Notes: a model not told the origin generated them from the sequence alone. Positions 7,512-18,173 are shown, counted from the stretch's first letter. The stretch is 64,000 bases of DNA from Bartonella sp. DB5-6 (GCF_000278115.1 NZ_JH725117.1:133257-197256), one strand, 5' to 3'. Translations and numbers: made by a program.

Positions 7512-9302
7512 TTATTCAGGTGAAAATTGCAATTTGGCTAAGTATGCATAAACCCCGTTTTGTGCAACAAGTTCGGCATGTGTTCCTTCTTCAACAAGAG
7601 CCCCTTTGTCCAGTACGAGAATGCGATCTGCTTTTAAAATCGTTGCTAAACGGTGAGCGATCACCAATGTTGTTCGGTTTTGCATCAACCCTTCTAAGGC
7701 TTCTTGCACCAATTTTTCACTATTTGCATCTAAGGCTGATGTTGCTTCATCAAGCAGCAACAGGGGGGCATTTCTTAAAATTGCGCGTGCAATACCAATG
7801 CGTTGTTTTTGTCCACCAGAAAGCATAGTACCGCGTTCTCCCACTTGCGTATCAAAACCGTTTGGTAAAGATTCAATAAATTCAAGAGCATTGGCTGTTT
7901 TTGCCGCAGCAACAATTTGCTCTTCATTACACTTTTCTGTCCCGAAAATAATATTATCGCGTAACGTCCCATCAAAGATAGCGACATCTTGTGGAACATA
8001 AGAGATTGCACTGCGTAAATCTTGCAAAGAAAGACGATTAATCTCCACGCCATCAAAGCGAATTTGACCACTTGTAGGATCATAAAAACGAAGGATCAAA
8101 GAAAAAATGGTGCTTTTTCCTGCACCAGAAGCACCAACAAAAGCAACCGTCTCACCTTCTTTGACAGAAAAAGAAAGAGAACGCAAAATCTTCTCTTGTG
8201 GTCTGGAAGGATAAGTAAAATTAACCTGATCAAAAACAAGTGCACCTCGGACAGGTTGTGCCAACGGTAAGGGATTTTGAGGAGCTAAAATTGTAGGTTT
8301 TTCTTGCAACAATTCAGCAAGTCGTTCAGCCGCGCCTGCTGCTTGTATTAATTCTGCTCCCAATTCCGATAATTGCGCAAAAGTAGAAGCCCCAAACACT
8401 GCGTAGAGGACAAATTGACCTAGTGTCCCACCAGTCATAGTACCATTCAGAACATCTCGAGACCCAATCCATAAAACAGCAACCACACTGCTAAAAACCA
8501 TAAAAATTGCAAAACCCGTAAAAAAGGAACGCAAAATGACAGAAGCACGTGCTGTTTGAAAAGCACGCTCTATCAATTGTGAAAAGCGTGTAGAAACAAG
8601 TTTTTCAGCGGTAAAGGCTTGCACAGTACGAATAGCGCTTACCTGTTCGGTTGCCAAAGCATTTGCATCTGCAAGACGATCTTGTGCCGCACGTGTACGT
8701 ACACGAACCTTGCGCCCAAAGATAACTAACGGAATAGCAACAAAGGGGATAGCAAGCAAAACAAGCGAAGACAATTTGGCATTTGTGATCACCATCATCA
8801 CAACTGCTCCAATCACCACAATCAGATGACGCAAAGCTGTAGAGGCAGTTGAACCAACAGCCAATTTTATTTGCGTAGTATCTGTTAACAACCGCGAAAC
8901 AAGTTCACCAGAATGGGAATGGTCAAAAAAAGCAGGAGAAAGTTTCATTATATGCACAAAAACATCACGCCGTAAATCGGCAACAATCCGCTCTCCCAAG
9001 GTGATAACACAATAATAACGGCAAGCAGAAGCAAGTGCGAGAAGCAAAGCTAAGACAAACAAAACACAGAAAGTAAAATTGATATGGTCATGGCTTGAAG
9101 CAGAAAAACCATGATCAAACATTTGACGAATAGCAATAGGCAAAGCCAAAGTAACAAGAGCAGCAACAGACAAAGCAAGAAAGGCAAAGACAAACAACCA
9201 GCGATAGCGTACAAGATAAGGGCCAAAAGTTGCAAGCGAAGATAATGAAGGTTTTTTTAGAGAAGACTTTACAGATTTTTCTGAATGATTGAAGAAATTC
9301 AT
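7512..9302 (-). CDS. ABC exporter, fused membrane and ATPase domains (MsbA/lipid exporter type)
   Basis: A half-transporter of 596 residues that would work as a homodimer in the inner membrane. The membrane domain (about 25-330) has six predicted helices. The ATPase domain (about 360-590) shows Walker A GASGAGKST, the Q-loop, signature LSGGQKQRIGIARA, Walker B LLLLDEATSALD and the H-loop histidine (VIAHRL). It resembles the group of lipid/multidrug exporters found next to rpmE in related bacteria; the substrate cannot be read from the sequence. It is divergent from rpmE, with about 190 bases between the two starts. Confidence 0.9.
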   Translation of the reverse strand: MNFFNHSEKSVKSSLKKPSLSSLATFGPYLVRYRWLFVFAFLALSVAALVTLALPIAIRQMFDHGFSASSHDHINFTFCVLFVLALLLALASACRYYCVITLGERIVADLRRDVFVHIMKLSPAFFDHSHSGELVSRLLTDTTQIKLAVGSTASTALRHLIVVIGAVVMMVITNAKLSSLVLLAIPFVAIPLVIFGRKVRVRTRAAQDRLADANALATEQVSAIRTVQAFTAEKLVSTRFSQLIERAFQTARASVILRSFFTGFAIFMVFSSVVAVLWIGSRDVLNGTMTGGTLGQFVLYAVFGASTFAQLSELGAELIQAAGAAERLAELLQEKPTILAPQNPLPLAQPVRGALVFDQVNFTYPSRPQEKILRSLSFSVKEGETVAFVGASGAGKSTIFSLILRFYDPTSGQIRFDGVEINRLSLQDLRSAISYVPQDVAIFDGTLRDNIIFGTEKCNEEQIVAAAKTANALEFIESLPNGFDTQVGERGTMLSGGQKQRIGIARAILRNAPLLLLDEATSALDANSEKLVQEALEGLMQNRTTLVIAHRLATILKADRILVLDKGALVEEGTHAELVAQNGVYAYLAKLQFSPE

Positions 9303-9488
9303 AGGCTTTCGCTCACTTAAATAAAGGTTGTTTATAACTCTTTATACAACAACACACCTTGAACACTTGTTTTTTAATGCGTGCTCAGTTATAGAAAGAA
9401 TAATTTAATCAACTTACCAAAAAGACGAAGCAAGCGCACTCAAAAAAAACACGTGTCATTTCGTTGTATAAAACAGAAGGTTTGCCGC

Positions 9489-9710
9489 ATGAAAGCGAAT
9501 ATTCATCCCAACTATCATAGGATTACCGTTGTTATGACGGATGGCACCCAATATACGACTCGCTCAACTTGGGGAAAAGAGGGGGACACCCTTAATCTAG
9601 ACATTGATCCAAGAACCCATCCAGCGTGGACAGGAGGGTCTCAAACACTTGTAGATCGTGGTGGTCGTGTTTCTAAATTCAAAAATCGTTTTGGTAACCT
9701 CGGCATGTAA
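9489..9710 (+). CDS. rpmE: 50S ribosomal protein L31
   Basis: A protein of 73 residues starting [20 protein letters not shown], the usual alphaproteobacterial L31 start. The frame opens further upstream (9381), but homology begins at ATG 9489. It lacks the CxxC zinc-binding pairs of the C+ type, so it is a C-minus L31. L31 sits in the central protuberance of the large subunit. A terminator follows at 9919-9943, and a decayed copy of the gene's second half lies at 9961-10098. Confidence 0.95.
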   Translation: MKANIHPNYHRITVVMTDGTQYTTRSTWGKEGDTLNLDIDPRTHPAWTGGSQTLVDRGGRVSKFKNRFGNLGM

Positions 9711-9918
9711 AAGCCTATTTCTGGTTGTGAAGAGCAAAAAACGACCCGTAAAGTTCCAGTAAAGTTGAGTGTGCTCAGTGGAATTATTTGTGCCCAATAA
9801 AGTCGTTTGTATATTGCAAACAATAAAACTGTCTTCAGCTGTAAGAAGGGCGCGATTTGAGAGCTCTCATAATTAAGGTTTTGTAGAAAACACGTTAGTC
9901 AAAACTGCCAATAAGGTA

Positions 9919-9943
9919 CCCCGCTTTAAAGCGGGTTTTCTTT
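9919..9943 (+). terminator. Rho-independent terminator of rpmE
   Basis: cccgc-tttaaa-gcggg followed by ttttcttt. The stem is GC-rich and the T-run is good. It lies about 200 bases after the rpmE stop. Confidence 0.8.
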
Positions 9944-9960
9944 GCGTATGATGAAGAATG

Positions 9961-10098
9961 AAAAAAAAGAGAAAACGCCCTTAATCTGACATTGATCCCA
10001 AAACCCATCCAGCGTAGATAAGGTGAATCTCAAACATGAGGAGATCATGGTAGATGCGTATCTCTATTCAGAAATCGTTTTGGATATCTTAGCATGTA
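9961..10098 (+). pseudogene. Decayed partial duplicate of rpmE
   Basis: The segment cccttaatctgacattgatcc onward to cttagcatgtaa follows the second half of rpmE (about 9572-9710) base for base with many substitutions and a few indels. The reading frame is broken at several points. It lies just after the rpmE terminator. No start codon or ribosome-binding site exists for it, so it is a remnant of a tandem duplication. Confidence 0.8.
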
Positions 10099-10249
10099 AA
10101 TGTTTCCTTGACCTTAAGAAGCAAGATTTGTTAGCCCTCTCAATAAACGCTGGTCTAATGTCATGATTTTGATGAGTAGGCATAAGAGTATGAGAAGCGG
10201 ATAGCCTCTTCATTTTGATTACGTTATGTGCAAACGCTATAAACTCTCT

Positions 10250-10666
10250 TTATTCAGGGAGAATAAGAACATACCCAGGAGGGGCTAAACGGAATAAGAG
10301 AGCGTCGTAACCCCACGCAGCAGACAGGCAGCAAATAGAAAAAACGCCTTCACCAATTGCCATGAGTAATGCGAACGATATAGCGCTATCGCCTGTTGTT
10401 CCTTCGCGCCGTTCTAAGAGGTATCCGAAAAAAAAGAAAAAGCACGCTAACATACTCGCCCGCGTAAAGAAATTTAGCACGGCATGAACCAATCCACGCA
10501 TGTTGAACAGAATAAGAAAAATTATGAAAATAAACAGTCCAGATATCCAAGCGAATACTCCACGCACTAGTTTGCACAAATCTCGCATCATCATTGCAAA
10601 AGTACTCTCTTCTGCGTATCGATTTTTTCTTGTGGTGTTTATCTTCTTAGAAGATATGCTGTCCAC
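10250..10666 (-). CDS. Hypothetical membrane protein
   Basis: A protein of 138 residues which I do not recognise. It starts at GTG 10666, preceded by an unusually G-rich ribosome-binding site (GGGGGGG, seven bases upstream), similar to the XRE gene at 2242. There are three predicted membrane helices, at about 36-57, 60-82 and 95-118; the second contains five phenylalanines in a row (FFFFF). The N-terminal 35 residues are polar and basic, and so probably cytoplasmic. There is no signal peptide and no known motif. The neighbours (rpmE remnant and fba) give no functional clue. Confidence 0.55.
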   Translation of the reverse strand: MDSISSKKINTTRKNRYAEESTFAMMMRDLCKLVRGVFAWISGLFIFIIFLILFNMRGLVHAVLNFFTRASMLACFFFFFGYLLERREGTTGDSAISFALLMAIGEGVFSICCLSAAWGYDALLFRLAPPGYVLILPE

Positions 10667-11312
10667 AAATCCCCCCCATTTTTAAGCCAAGATGCTATAA
10701 AATCGGTCACTTGTGATTATATCATCACAAAATACAAGAAAAATTTATTCATTTTCACTAAAAAACAAGTATTTTACTAAGTACAAATCTCTTTTCTTTA
10801 GCAAGAACTCTTCAATCCGTTCGTCTAAAATACAAAAAAACCGTCTACCTTGAAGATTAGGCTATCCTTACGCACAAAAGGTTGACAAACCGCATGTTTT
10901 ATCTGCCCTGAAATTATAACTTTCCAATCTCCCCGCTCATCCACCTTCTCGACTGCAATCAAATGGATTTTACGGATGACAAAAGAGTGTCAAAAAACAA
11001 AAAATATTGCGCTATCAAACTCTTCAAAACAGTATCAGCTTTATGATTTTCACTCAAAAAGTAAGTACCGGCCTCATGAACAACAACACACCGTAATGCT
11101 GTTCATTCACAAATTTACGAGCATTATCTCCCCTTCCCCGCTCTCACCTCTCGACGTCCTCCACAAATACTTAAAGAAATACACGAGGAAAAATTCTCTG
11201 AGAAAGCTTTCAATCCTAAAAAGCGCGCCCCACCATTTTATCATGATGAGGGCTTCTTAAATCACGCAGAAACATGCAAAATCTCCCCACATTCAAACAG
11301 AGAACTTATTCT
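10667..11312. other. Spacer with a probable gene remnant
   Basis: No intact gene. On the plus strand a frame open from 11080, after a TGA, runs into the antisense of fba and reads protein-like (for example IYEHYLPFPALTSRRPPQ, then KKRAPPFYHDEGFLNHAE), but it has no start codon. I cannot identify the family. Confidence 0.3.
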
Positions 11313-12356
11313 TCAAGCACAAGATTTCTCACGGTCTTTTGTCCATTGCCCCAAAGCCGCAAGGTGGTTCATCTGTGCGCGATGAAAAAAAGCCTTTTGT
11401 GCAACAGCAATATTTTCATGTCTGCCACCCCATGCCTTCAAAGCTGCCGCTTGCAACGCCCGCCCATAAGAAAAGGTCAATTTCCAAGGCAATGCGCCCA
11501 GAGCATTCCCCAAAACATTCATTGCCGATAAATGGGCAGTTGCTTCTTCATCAGATTGTCCCCCAGAAAGAAAAGCAATCCCTGGAACAGCAGTAGGAAC
11601 AGTCCGTTTAAGCACCTGAACTGTCTTTTCAGCCACTTCTTCCACAGAAGCATTGCGTGCACCTTTTCCATCAATCACCATATTGGGTTTTAAAATCATA
11701 CCCTCTAAAAGAACACGCGCCTCAGACAATTCTTTAAACACCGCAGTCAAAACAGCTTGTGTCACCTCAAAACAGCGCGCAATTGAATGCCCACACGATG
11801 GTCCATCCATAAGCACTTCTGGTTCAACAATCGGCACAATCCCTAATTCCTGACACAAAGCAGCATAGCGTGCGAGAGCTTGCGCATTTTGGTTGATTGC
11901 CCCTCTTGTTGGGAGAGTGTGTGCATCAATCGCAATCACCGCCCGCCATTTAGCAAAACGTGCTCCCAAAACATAATAATCTTTTAAACGCTCCCGAAGC
12001 CCGTCTAATCCTTCTGTAATTGTTTCTTGAGGAAAAGCCGCCAATGGTTTAGCGCCAGTATCGACTTTAATCCCTGGTAAAGCACCCGCATCACGAATAA
12101 GATCTATCAACATTTTCCCAGATGATGCTTTTTGACGAATGGTTTCATCAAATAAGATGACACCAGAAATAGCACTTTCCATGGCTTCCTTTGCGCTAAA
12201 AAGCATTTCACGATAAGCGCGGCGATTATCTTCGCTGCATTCAACACCAATAGTTTCAAAACGCTTTCCAATCGTAGTAGTACTTTCATCTGCCGCTAAA
12301 ATACCTTTACCCGCACAAACCAGAGCAAGTGCTATATCCTCAAGACGTTCATTCAT
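11313..12356 (-). CDS. fba: Fructose-bisphosphate aldolase class I
   Basis: Cleaves fructose 1,6-bisphosphate to two triose phosphates through a Schiff base. Class I features are present: GKGILAADEST near the N-terminus, the Schiff-base lysine in LEGMILKPNM and the LSGGQSDEEA phosphate-binding loop. I choose ATG 12356 (MNERLEDIALALV, 347 residues), preceded by AGAGGAA; the frame opens nine codons earlier without a site. It is the last gene of the tkt-gap-pgk-fba group on this strand. A class I enzyme is the usual animal type but is also common in rhizobia. Confidence 0.95.
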   Translation of the reverse strand: MNERLEDIALALVCAGKGILAADESTTTIGKRFETIGVECSEDNRRAYREMLFSAKEAMESAISGVILFDETIRQKASSGKMLIDLIRDAGALPGIKVDTGAKPLAAFPQETITEGLDGLRERLKDYYVLGARFAKWRAVIAIDAHTLPTRGAINQNAQALARYAALCQELGIVPIVEPEVLMDGPSCGHSIARCFEVTQAVLTAVFKELSEARVLLEGMILKPNMVIDGKGARNASVEEVAEKTVQVLKRTVPTAVPGIAFLSGGQSDEEATAHLSAMNVLGNALGALPWKLTFSYGRALQAAALKAWGGRHENIAVAQKAFFHRAQMNHLAALGQWTKDREKSCA

Positions 12357-12462
12357 AAAAAATTCCTCTTTGTTTTGTCTCAATTTCTAAAAGTACGCAA
12401 CACCACCATCACGCCCCACACAACTCCATGATCATATAGCTTTTCTTTAAGCCTAAAACCCT

Positions 12463-13659
12463 TTAAGCCTGCATGAGCGCGAGAATACCAGGCAGCACCT
12501 TACCTTCCATCCATTCCAAAAAAGCACCGCCTGCTGTCGAAAGATAAGTAAAATCATTGGCAACACCAGCATGATTAAGCGCAAAAACTGTATCTCCCCC
12601 TCCAGCAATTGAAACCAATTTCCCCTTTTGGCTGCGTCCTGCAGCATGGCGTGCAACCGCAATTGTTCCTTGATCAAAAGGAGGTTTCTCAAAAACACCA
12701 AGAGGCCCATTCCACACAAGAGTGGCTGCTTTATCAAGCACACCTTTAACATGCGCAATGGAGCGGGCACCAATATCCAGAATCATGCCGTCCTCAGGAA
12801 TATCTTTAATGTCATAAAGCCGATGCGGTGCATCCTTTTCAAAGCGAAATCCAACAATCACATCCACAGGGAGTAGAAGCTCACATTGGCATTCTTGCGC
12901 TTTTTGAATCACTTTTTTTACCGTTTCCATAAGTGCATGTTCACATAGTGACTTTCCAACATGAATGCCTTGCGCCGCTAAAAAACTATTGGCCATACCA
13001 CCACCAATCACCAAATGATCAACCTTTTCCAACAAATGATTAAGCACAAAAAGCTTACTAGAAACCTTAGCCCCACCCACAATAGCAACCACTGGACGCG
13101 CCGGGTTACCAAGCCCTTTTTCTAGCGCCTGCAATTCAGCCTGCAAAGAACGTCCCGCATAGGAAGGCAACAAATGTGTTATCCCCTCCACCGAAGCATG
13201 GGCACGATGAGAAACTGAAAAAGCATCATTGACATAGATATCCCCATTATGCGCTAAAGCCTCAGCGAAAGAACAATCGTTCTTTTCTTCACCTAAATGG
13301 AAACGAACATTTTCAAGCAGTAAAACACCACCGTTTTGCAACGCATCAACCGCCATCCGCGCGGCTTCTCCGATACAATCTGATGCAAAAGCCACCGGCT
13401 GATTGATTATTTTTTCCAACGCTTGCACAACGGGGTATAGTGAAAATTCTGGCTCCAACTGTCTTTTGGGGCGACCACAATGGGAAAGAAGAATAAGCTT
13501 AGCTCCACGCTTTTGAAGCTCAATAAGGGTCTCTTTATGTCGTTTGAGACGCGTTTCATCGCATACTTCGCCTTGCGCCATTGGAACATTAAAATCCACC
13601 CGCACAAGAACACGTTTCCCAGCGACATCAACATCATCAAGTGTACGAAAACCCATCAT
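12463..13659 (-). CDS. pgk: Phosphoglycerate kinase
   Basis: Transfers phosphate from 1,3-bisphosphoglycerate to ADP in glycolysis. The start is set at ATG 13659 (MMGFRTLDDVDVAGKRVLVR), five bases after GAGGGAG; this gives 398 residues, the normal length. Signatures include RVDFNVPM, LLSHCGRPK, the hinge region around GGAKVSSK, and the nucleotide-binding GGGDT with NGPLGVFE. It lies between gap and fba in a glycolytic group. Confidence 0.97.
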   Translation of the reverse strand: MMGFRTLDDVDVAGKRVLVRVDFNVPMAQGEVCDETRLKRHKETLIELQKRGAKLILLSHCGRPKRQLEPEFSLYPVVQALEKIINQPVAFASDCIGEAARMAVDALQNGGVLLLENVRFHLGEEKNDCSFAEALAHNGDIYVNDAFSVSHRAHASVEGITHLLPSYAGRSLQAELQALEKGLGNPARPVVAIVGGAKVSSKLFVLNHLLEKVDHLVIGGGMANSFLAAQGIHVGKSLCEHALMETVKKVIQKAQECQCELLLPVDVIVGFRFEKDAPHRLYDIKDIPEDGMILDIGARSIAHVKGVLDKAATLVWNGPLGVFEKPPFDQGTIAVARHAAGRSQKGKLVSIAGGGDTVFALNHAGVANDFTYLSTAGGAFLEWMEGKVLPGILALMQA

Positions 13660-13996
13660 TGCTCCCTCTTCACTTTCTGTTGTTTCAAACAAAAACGCAT
13701 CTGCTTAACTCTCCGCACACAACCGCCCCTTTGCTTTTACGCAAAGAAACCCGTGTTTGTATTTTCTCAAACTTTGTCTCGTTCAAAAGCGCACTGTTTC
13801 AAATTCTGCCCCCTGCATGCAGTTTTAAACACCACGCATTACTATACCGAAACAAAACACAGCACGTCACTTAGAAAATATCTTCTCCTTAGCGCACAAA
13901 AACAATCTTTACTCATTTTTTTCAAAAAGAATATACTTTAATTTTCATTATAAAAATGAACTTTTTTATAAAATAGAGAATCTTCGTGTCCCATTT

Positions 13997-15004
13997 TTAT
14001 ATTGTTTTAGCAAAAGCCACAGCAGTATCACTCATACGGTTAGAAAACCCCCATTCATTATCGTACCAAACCAAAACACGACAGAGCTTACCATCAATCA
14101 CCTTGGTTTGATCATTGTGGAAAATAGCTGAATGTGGATTATGGTTAAAATCACAACTCACAAGCTTTTCTTCCGTATAGTCCAAAATGCCCGCAAGCGC
14201 ACCGCGTGCAGCAGAACAAATGGCAGTGTTTATTTCTTCAATTGTTGTGGAACGTTTAGCGGTAAATGTCAAATCAACAACAGAAACATTAGGAGTTGGA
14301 ACGCGAATTGACACACCGTCGAGCAACCCTTTTAATTCTGGCAAGACCAACCCCACAGCCTTTGCTGCACCTGTTGACGTAGGAATCATAGAAAGAGCCG
14401 CCGCACGTGCACGATAAAGGTCACGATGCATTGTATCTAACACAGGTTGATCGCCCGTATAAGAATGAATTGTTGTCATAAACCCCTTTTCAATTCCAAC
14501 TATGTTGTGCAAAACTTGGGCAACAGGCGCCAAACAATTGGTTGTACAAGAAGCATTAGAAACAACCCGATGCTCTTTGCTCAAAGACTGATGATTTACC
14601 CCGTAAACCACTGTAAGATCTGCACCTTCAGAAGGCGCAGAAACAAGAACCCGCTTTGCCCCAGCATCCAAATGCGCACTTGCTTTATCTCGCGCAGTAA
14701 AAATGCCCGTACATTCCAAAGCAATATCGATATCCAAAGCCTTCCAAGGCAATTTTTCTGGATCACGCTCTGCGTATACCTTTATCAAACCGCACCCGAC
14801 ATCAATGGCATCACCCACAACCTTGATGGGACGAGGAAAACGCCCGTGGACTGAATCATAGCGCAACAAATGGGCATTGGTCTCCACCGCCCCTAAATCG
14901 TTAACAGCCACAACTTCAATATCTTGTCGTCCACTTTCCACAATGGCACGCAAAATATTGCGTCCAATACGCCCAAACCCATTAATTGCAACGCGAACAG
15001 TCAT
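13997..15004 (-). CDS. gap: Glyceraldehyde-3-phosphate dehydrogenase
   Basis: A protein of 335 residues. The NAD-binding start [18 protein letters not shown] and the active-site [12 protein letters not shown] (catalytic Cys, first of the pair) are intact, as is the C-terminal [12 protein letters not shown]. Oxidatively phosphorylates glyceraldehyde 3-phosphate. AAGGAAAA lies upstream of the ATG. The first 130 bases of this gene plus its leader are duplicated in decayed form immediately upstream, between gap and tkt. Confidence 0.97.
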   Translation of the reverse strand: MTVRVAINGFGRIGRNILRAIVESGRQDIEVVAVNDLGAVETNAHLLRYDSVHGRFPRPIKVVGDAIDVGCGLIKVYAERDPEKLPWKALDIDIALECTGIFTARDKASAHLDAGAKRVLVSAPSEGADLTVVYGVNHQSLSKEHRVVSNASCTTNCLAPVAQVLHNIVGIEKGFMTTIHSYTGDQPVLDTMHRDLYRARAAALSMIPTSTGAAKAVGLVLPELKGLLDGVSIRVPTPNVSVVDLTFTAKRSTTIEEINTAICSAARGALAGILDYTEEKLVSCDFNHNPHSAIFHNDQTKVIDGKLCRVLVWYDNEWGFSNRMSDTAVAFAKTI

Positions 15005-15028
15005 TTCACATTTTCCTTATCAATTTTT

Positions 15029-15188
15029 ATAGCGCAACAAATGGGCATTAGTTTTCACCAATCCCCAAAATCATTAACAGCCACAACTTCAATATCTTGT
15101 TGTCCATTTGTCACAATAGTGCACAAAATACTGTACCAACACAAAAACCATTCATCGCAACGTGAACAATCATTTCATATTTTCCTTA
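15029..15188 (-). pseudogene. Decayed tandem copy of the gap 5' end and tkt 3' end
   Basis: Bases 15029-15188 align with 14858-15019 throughout, with scattered substitutions (both begin atagcgcaacaaatgggcatt and end cattttcctta or a close variant). The duplicated block carries the gap start codon, its ribosome-binding site and the last codons of tkt. The tkt stop (TGA, 15170-15172) overlaps the start codon of the decayed gap copy as ATGA, which shows that the original tkt-gap junction was overlapping. Confidence 0.85.
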
Positions 15189-17176
15189 CTGAGTTTTCCA
15201 AGCTCTTTTTCAACGGTAGTCACCACATTTTCACAAGTGATACCGAAATGCGCGTAAAGCGCATCAATCATCCCACTTGCACCAAACCCTTCCATACCAA
15301 TAAACACACCATCACAGCCAATAAAGCGATCCCATCCTTGCCGAACAGCAGCTTCAATGGCAACTTTAATTGGAGCATCTCCAATGAGAGCACGCTGATA
15401 GGAGAGAGATTGCTGCGCAAAGAGCTCAAAACAAGGCACAGAAACCACCCGCGTTGGAATACCTTTTTCCTCTAAAACAGCATGCACCTTCACCGCAATT
15501 TGCAATTCTGAACCGGAAGCAAACAGTGTCACCTGCGCATCATCACTTGCTGTTAGTAATTCATAAGCGCCAAGCATACAAAGATTTTCTTCTTCATATT
15601 CTTGTCGCAAAAGTGGTAAATTTTGTCGGCTCAAAGCTAAAGTGGAAGGTGTCTTTCGTGCTTTCAAAGCCAATTGCCAACACTCAACCGTCTCCATAGC
15701 ATCCGCAGGGCGAAAAACCAGATGATTAGGCATTGCACGCAAGGAAGCTAAATGCTCCACAGGTTGATGGGTAGGACCATCTTCACCAAGACCAATAGAA
15801 TCATGGGTCATGACATAAATCACCCGCAAACCCATGAGAGAAGAAAGGCGCATGGCAGGACGCATATAGTCAGAAAAGCATAAAAAGGTTCCCCCATAGG
15901 GAATAAAGCCTCCGTGAAGGGCAAGACCATTCATCACCGCTCCCATCGCATGTTCGCGAATTCCATAATGGATATAGCGCCCTGAAAAATCTTCAGCAGA
16001 AATACTTTTCATCTGGCTGCTTTTTGTATTATTAGATCCGGTTAAATCAGCAGAACCACCAATGGTTTCACTAACGATTTCATTTATAACTTCAAGAGCC
16101 ATTTCCGAAGCTTTACGCGTAGCAACAACAGGGCACTCTTCGCTAAGGCGCTGTTTATAAGCATCAATAGCGCCATCAAATCCGCCCAAGAGATCACCCC
16201 GCATCAACCTTTCAAACTCCACCCGTTCTGACACAGGAAGAGCAGCTAATTTTTCTTCCCATTTTTGTCTTTTTTTAGCAGCATTGAGACCAGCCAAACG
16301 CCAATCATCGAGAATATCTGCTGGAATAACGAAAGGCTCAACATCCCACCCCAAAGCGATGCGGGTTTCAGCAATTTCTCGTGCTCCTAAAGGAGCTCCA
16401 TGGACTTTATTGGTTCCCGCTTTATTTGGTGCTCCAAAGCCTATAGTTGTTTTGCAAGCGATCAAAGTTGGTTTATCGGAATTTCGAGCAACCTCAATGG
16501 CACGTGCGAGTGCTGCTTGATCATGCCCATCAACTTTATATGCATCCCAACCAGACGCTTTAAAACGCGCTATTTGATCTGTACTATCAGCAAGAGAAAT
16601 TTCTCCATCAATGGAAATATTATTATCATCCCACAACACGATAAGTTTATTGAGTTTTAAATGTCCCGCAAGGGAAAGTGCTTCTTGGGAAATCCCTTCC
16701 ATAAGACAGCCATCCCCTACCAATGCGTAAGTGTAATGGTTGATGAGATCACCAAAACGCGCATTCTGCAAGCGCTCAGCAAGCGCCATCCCCACAGCAT
16801 TAGCCAATCCCTGCCCAAGAGGTCCAGTGGTTGTTTCGACTCCTACAGCGTGCCCATACTCTGGATGCCCAGCAAGCTTTGACCCTAATTGGCGAAATTT
16901 TTTGAGATCCTCAAGGGAGATATCTTCATAACCAGACAGATACAGTAAGGCATAAAGCAACATAGACCCATGCCCAGCAGATAACACAAAACGATCACGG
17001 TCGGGCCAATGAGGATTTTTAGGATCATGGGCAAGAAACTTTGTATAAAGAACGGTAGCAATATCAGCTGCTCCCATTGGCAAACCAGGATGACCAGAAT
17101 TTGCTGTTTCAATCGCATCAATAGCAAGAAAACGGATAGCATTGGCCATCTGATTCTGTTGTTCTGTATTTGTCAT
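15170..17176 (-). CDS. tkt: Transketolase
   Basis: A protein of 668 residues. Thiamine diphosphate enzyme that moves two-carbon units in the pentose phosphate pathway. Visible are [28 protein letters not shown], the cofactor motif [13 protein letters not shown] with its NN further on, the middle-domain [16 protein letters not shown] and the C-terminal domain. It heads the tkt-gap-pgk-fba group. Its last five codons lie in the duplicated block described at 15029-15188, so the present C-terminus is one copy of the repeat. Confidence 0.97.
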   Translation of the reverse strand: MTNTEQQNQMANAIRFLAIDAIETANSGHPGLPMGAADIATVLYTKFLAHDPKNPHWPDRDRFVLSAGHGSMLLYALLYLSGYEDISLEDLKKFRQLGSKLAGHPEYGHAVGVETTTGPLGQGLANAVGMALAERLQNARFGDLINHYTYALVGDGCLMEGISQEALSLAGHLKLNKLIVLWDDNNISIDGEISLADSTDQIARFKASGWDAYKVDGHDQAALARAIEVARNSDKPTLIACKTTIGFGAPNKAGTNKVHGAPLGAREIAETRIALGWDVEPFVIPADILDDWRLAGLNAAKKRQKWEEKLAALPVSERVEFERLMRGDLLGGFDGAIDAYKQRLSEECPVVATRKASEMALEVINEIVSETIGGSADLTGSNNTKSSQMKSISAEDFSGRYIHYGIREHAMGAVMNGLALHGGFIPYGGTFLCFSDYMRPAMRLSSLMGLRVIYVMTHDSIGLGEDGPTHQPVEHLASLRAMPNHLVFRPADAMETVECWQLALKARKTPSTLALSRQNLPLLRQEYEEENLCMLGAYELLTASDDAQVTLFASGSELQIAVKVHAVLEEKGIPTRVVSVPCFELFAQQSLSYQRALIGDAPIKVAIEAAVRQGWDRFIGCDGVFIGMEGFGASGMIDALYAHFGITCENVVTTVEKELGKLSKENMK

Positions 17177-17507
17177 GAATGATAGACCATTTCGTTAAAT
17201 AGTTATTTTATTGCTTCTTCCGTATTCTCTTAATTTTTTGAGAAATACTGTTTTTTAATCCTCAGCATGAGACTTTATCGCTTAAGATAACATTAATAAC
17301 ATTCCCCTCACGCATCCTTCATATACAGTACATTTATGCCAATACTTTCAAAAAATCCAGCTTTTAATTAACATGTATCCCCTGCTTTGCTTGCTAAAAT
17401 GTCCTACATACTTAAAAATAAAATTCACGCAAGAAAAGAATAATGAATGATTCGTTTTTGCATAAAGAACTGATAAAGGATACAACGACCTAAAGGATAA
17501 AAATATC
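17177..17507. other. Divergent promoter spacer
   Basis: 331 bases between tkt (minus) and the DUF4164 gene (plus). AT-rich, no gene seen. It must carry promoters in both directions, but I cannot define boxes with confidence. Confidence 0.4.
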
Positions 17508-17783
17508 ATGAACCAAGAAACTACGGTTCTGCCACAAGCTTTAGAGCAACTGGAAAAAGCACTAAGAACCTTAGAGTTCACCATTATAAACCGCAACGCC
17601 GTTATTGATAAAAACAACGAATGGGAAGAGGAAATTCAACGAATGAACGCTGATCGTAGCCATCTTGCCCAAGCACTTGACAAAGCCGAAGCCCAAGTCG
17701 AGCGGCTAGAAGCAGTGAACAAAGAAGTTTCCAAACGTTTAATCAAAGCAATGGAAACGATTCGTGTCATAATTGATAGATAA
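17508..17783 (+). CDS. DUF4164 coiled-coil protein
   Basis: A protein of 91 residues, nearly all predicted helix. Heptad-type repeats run from about residue 8 to 88 (LEQLEKALRTLEF and KAEAQVERLEAVNKEVSKRL), consistent with a long coiled coil. It matches the DUF4164 family, typically found directly before zapA in rhizobia. The function is unestablished; the constant pairing with zapA suggests a role at the division site. The zapA start lies 12 bases downstream. AAAGGA about 15 bases upstream is a weak ribosome-binding site. Confidence 0.8.
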   Translation: MNQETTVLPQALEQLEKALRTLEFTIINRNAVIDKNNEWEEEIQRMNADRSHLAQALDKAEAQVERLEAVNKEVSKRLIKAMETIRVIIDR

Positions 17784-17795
17784 AGGTTTAAAGAC

Positions 17796-18173
17796 ATGGA
17801 AACCGTTTCAGTCACAATTGATGGTAAAAATTATCGCATGGCTTGCAATAAAGGACAAGAAGACCATCTTATTGAACTTGCAGCCCGATTAGACCAATAT
17901 ATCACACATTTGAAGAAAAATTTTGGCGAAATTGGTGACCACCGTCTGTCGGTTATGGCCGGCATTATGATTATTGACGAAATGGAAGAAATAAAACGAG
18001 AAAATAAAAAACTACAAGAAGATTACGAGACTCTTTTACGACTTCATAATGAAAGGGATCGTACCATGGGAAAGATTGTACGAAATACAACGGAGCGGAT
18101 TGAAAAGCTCACCAATCAATTGCTCAAAGATGAACAAAACAATATTGATTTTCAACAACAAGAAAACTCATAA
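17796..18173 (+). CDS. zapA: Cell division protein ZapA
   Basis: A protein of 125 residues. The N-terminal globular part (METVSVTIDGKNYRMACNKGQEDHL) and the following helix LAARLDQYI match ZapA; the second half is the dimerising coiled coil (EMEEIKRENKKLQEDYETLL). ZapA cross-links FtsZ filaments at midcell. The alphaproteobacterial form is longer than the E. coli protein because of its C-terminal tail, as here. Cotranscribed with the DUF4164 gene. Confidence 0.93.
   Translation: METVSVTIDGKNYRMACNKGQEDHLIELAARLDQYITHLKKNFGEIGDHRLSVMAGIMIIDEMEEIKRENKKLQEDYETLLRLHNERDRTMGKIVRNTTERIEKLTNQLLKDEQNNIDFQQQENS

Noticed and set aside
10976-11260. 94-codon plus-strand frame upstream of fba
   Set aside because: A neighbouring frame reads more protein-like, and this one has no ribosome-binding site.
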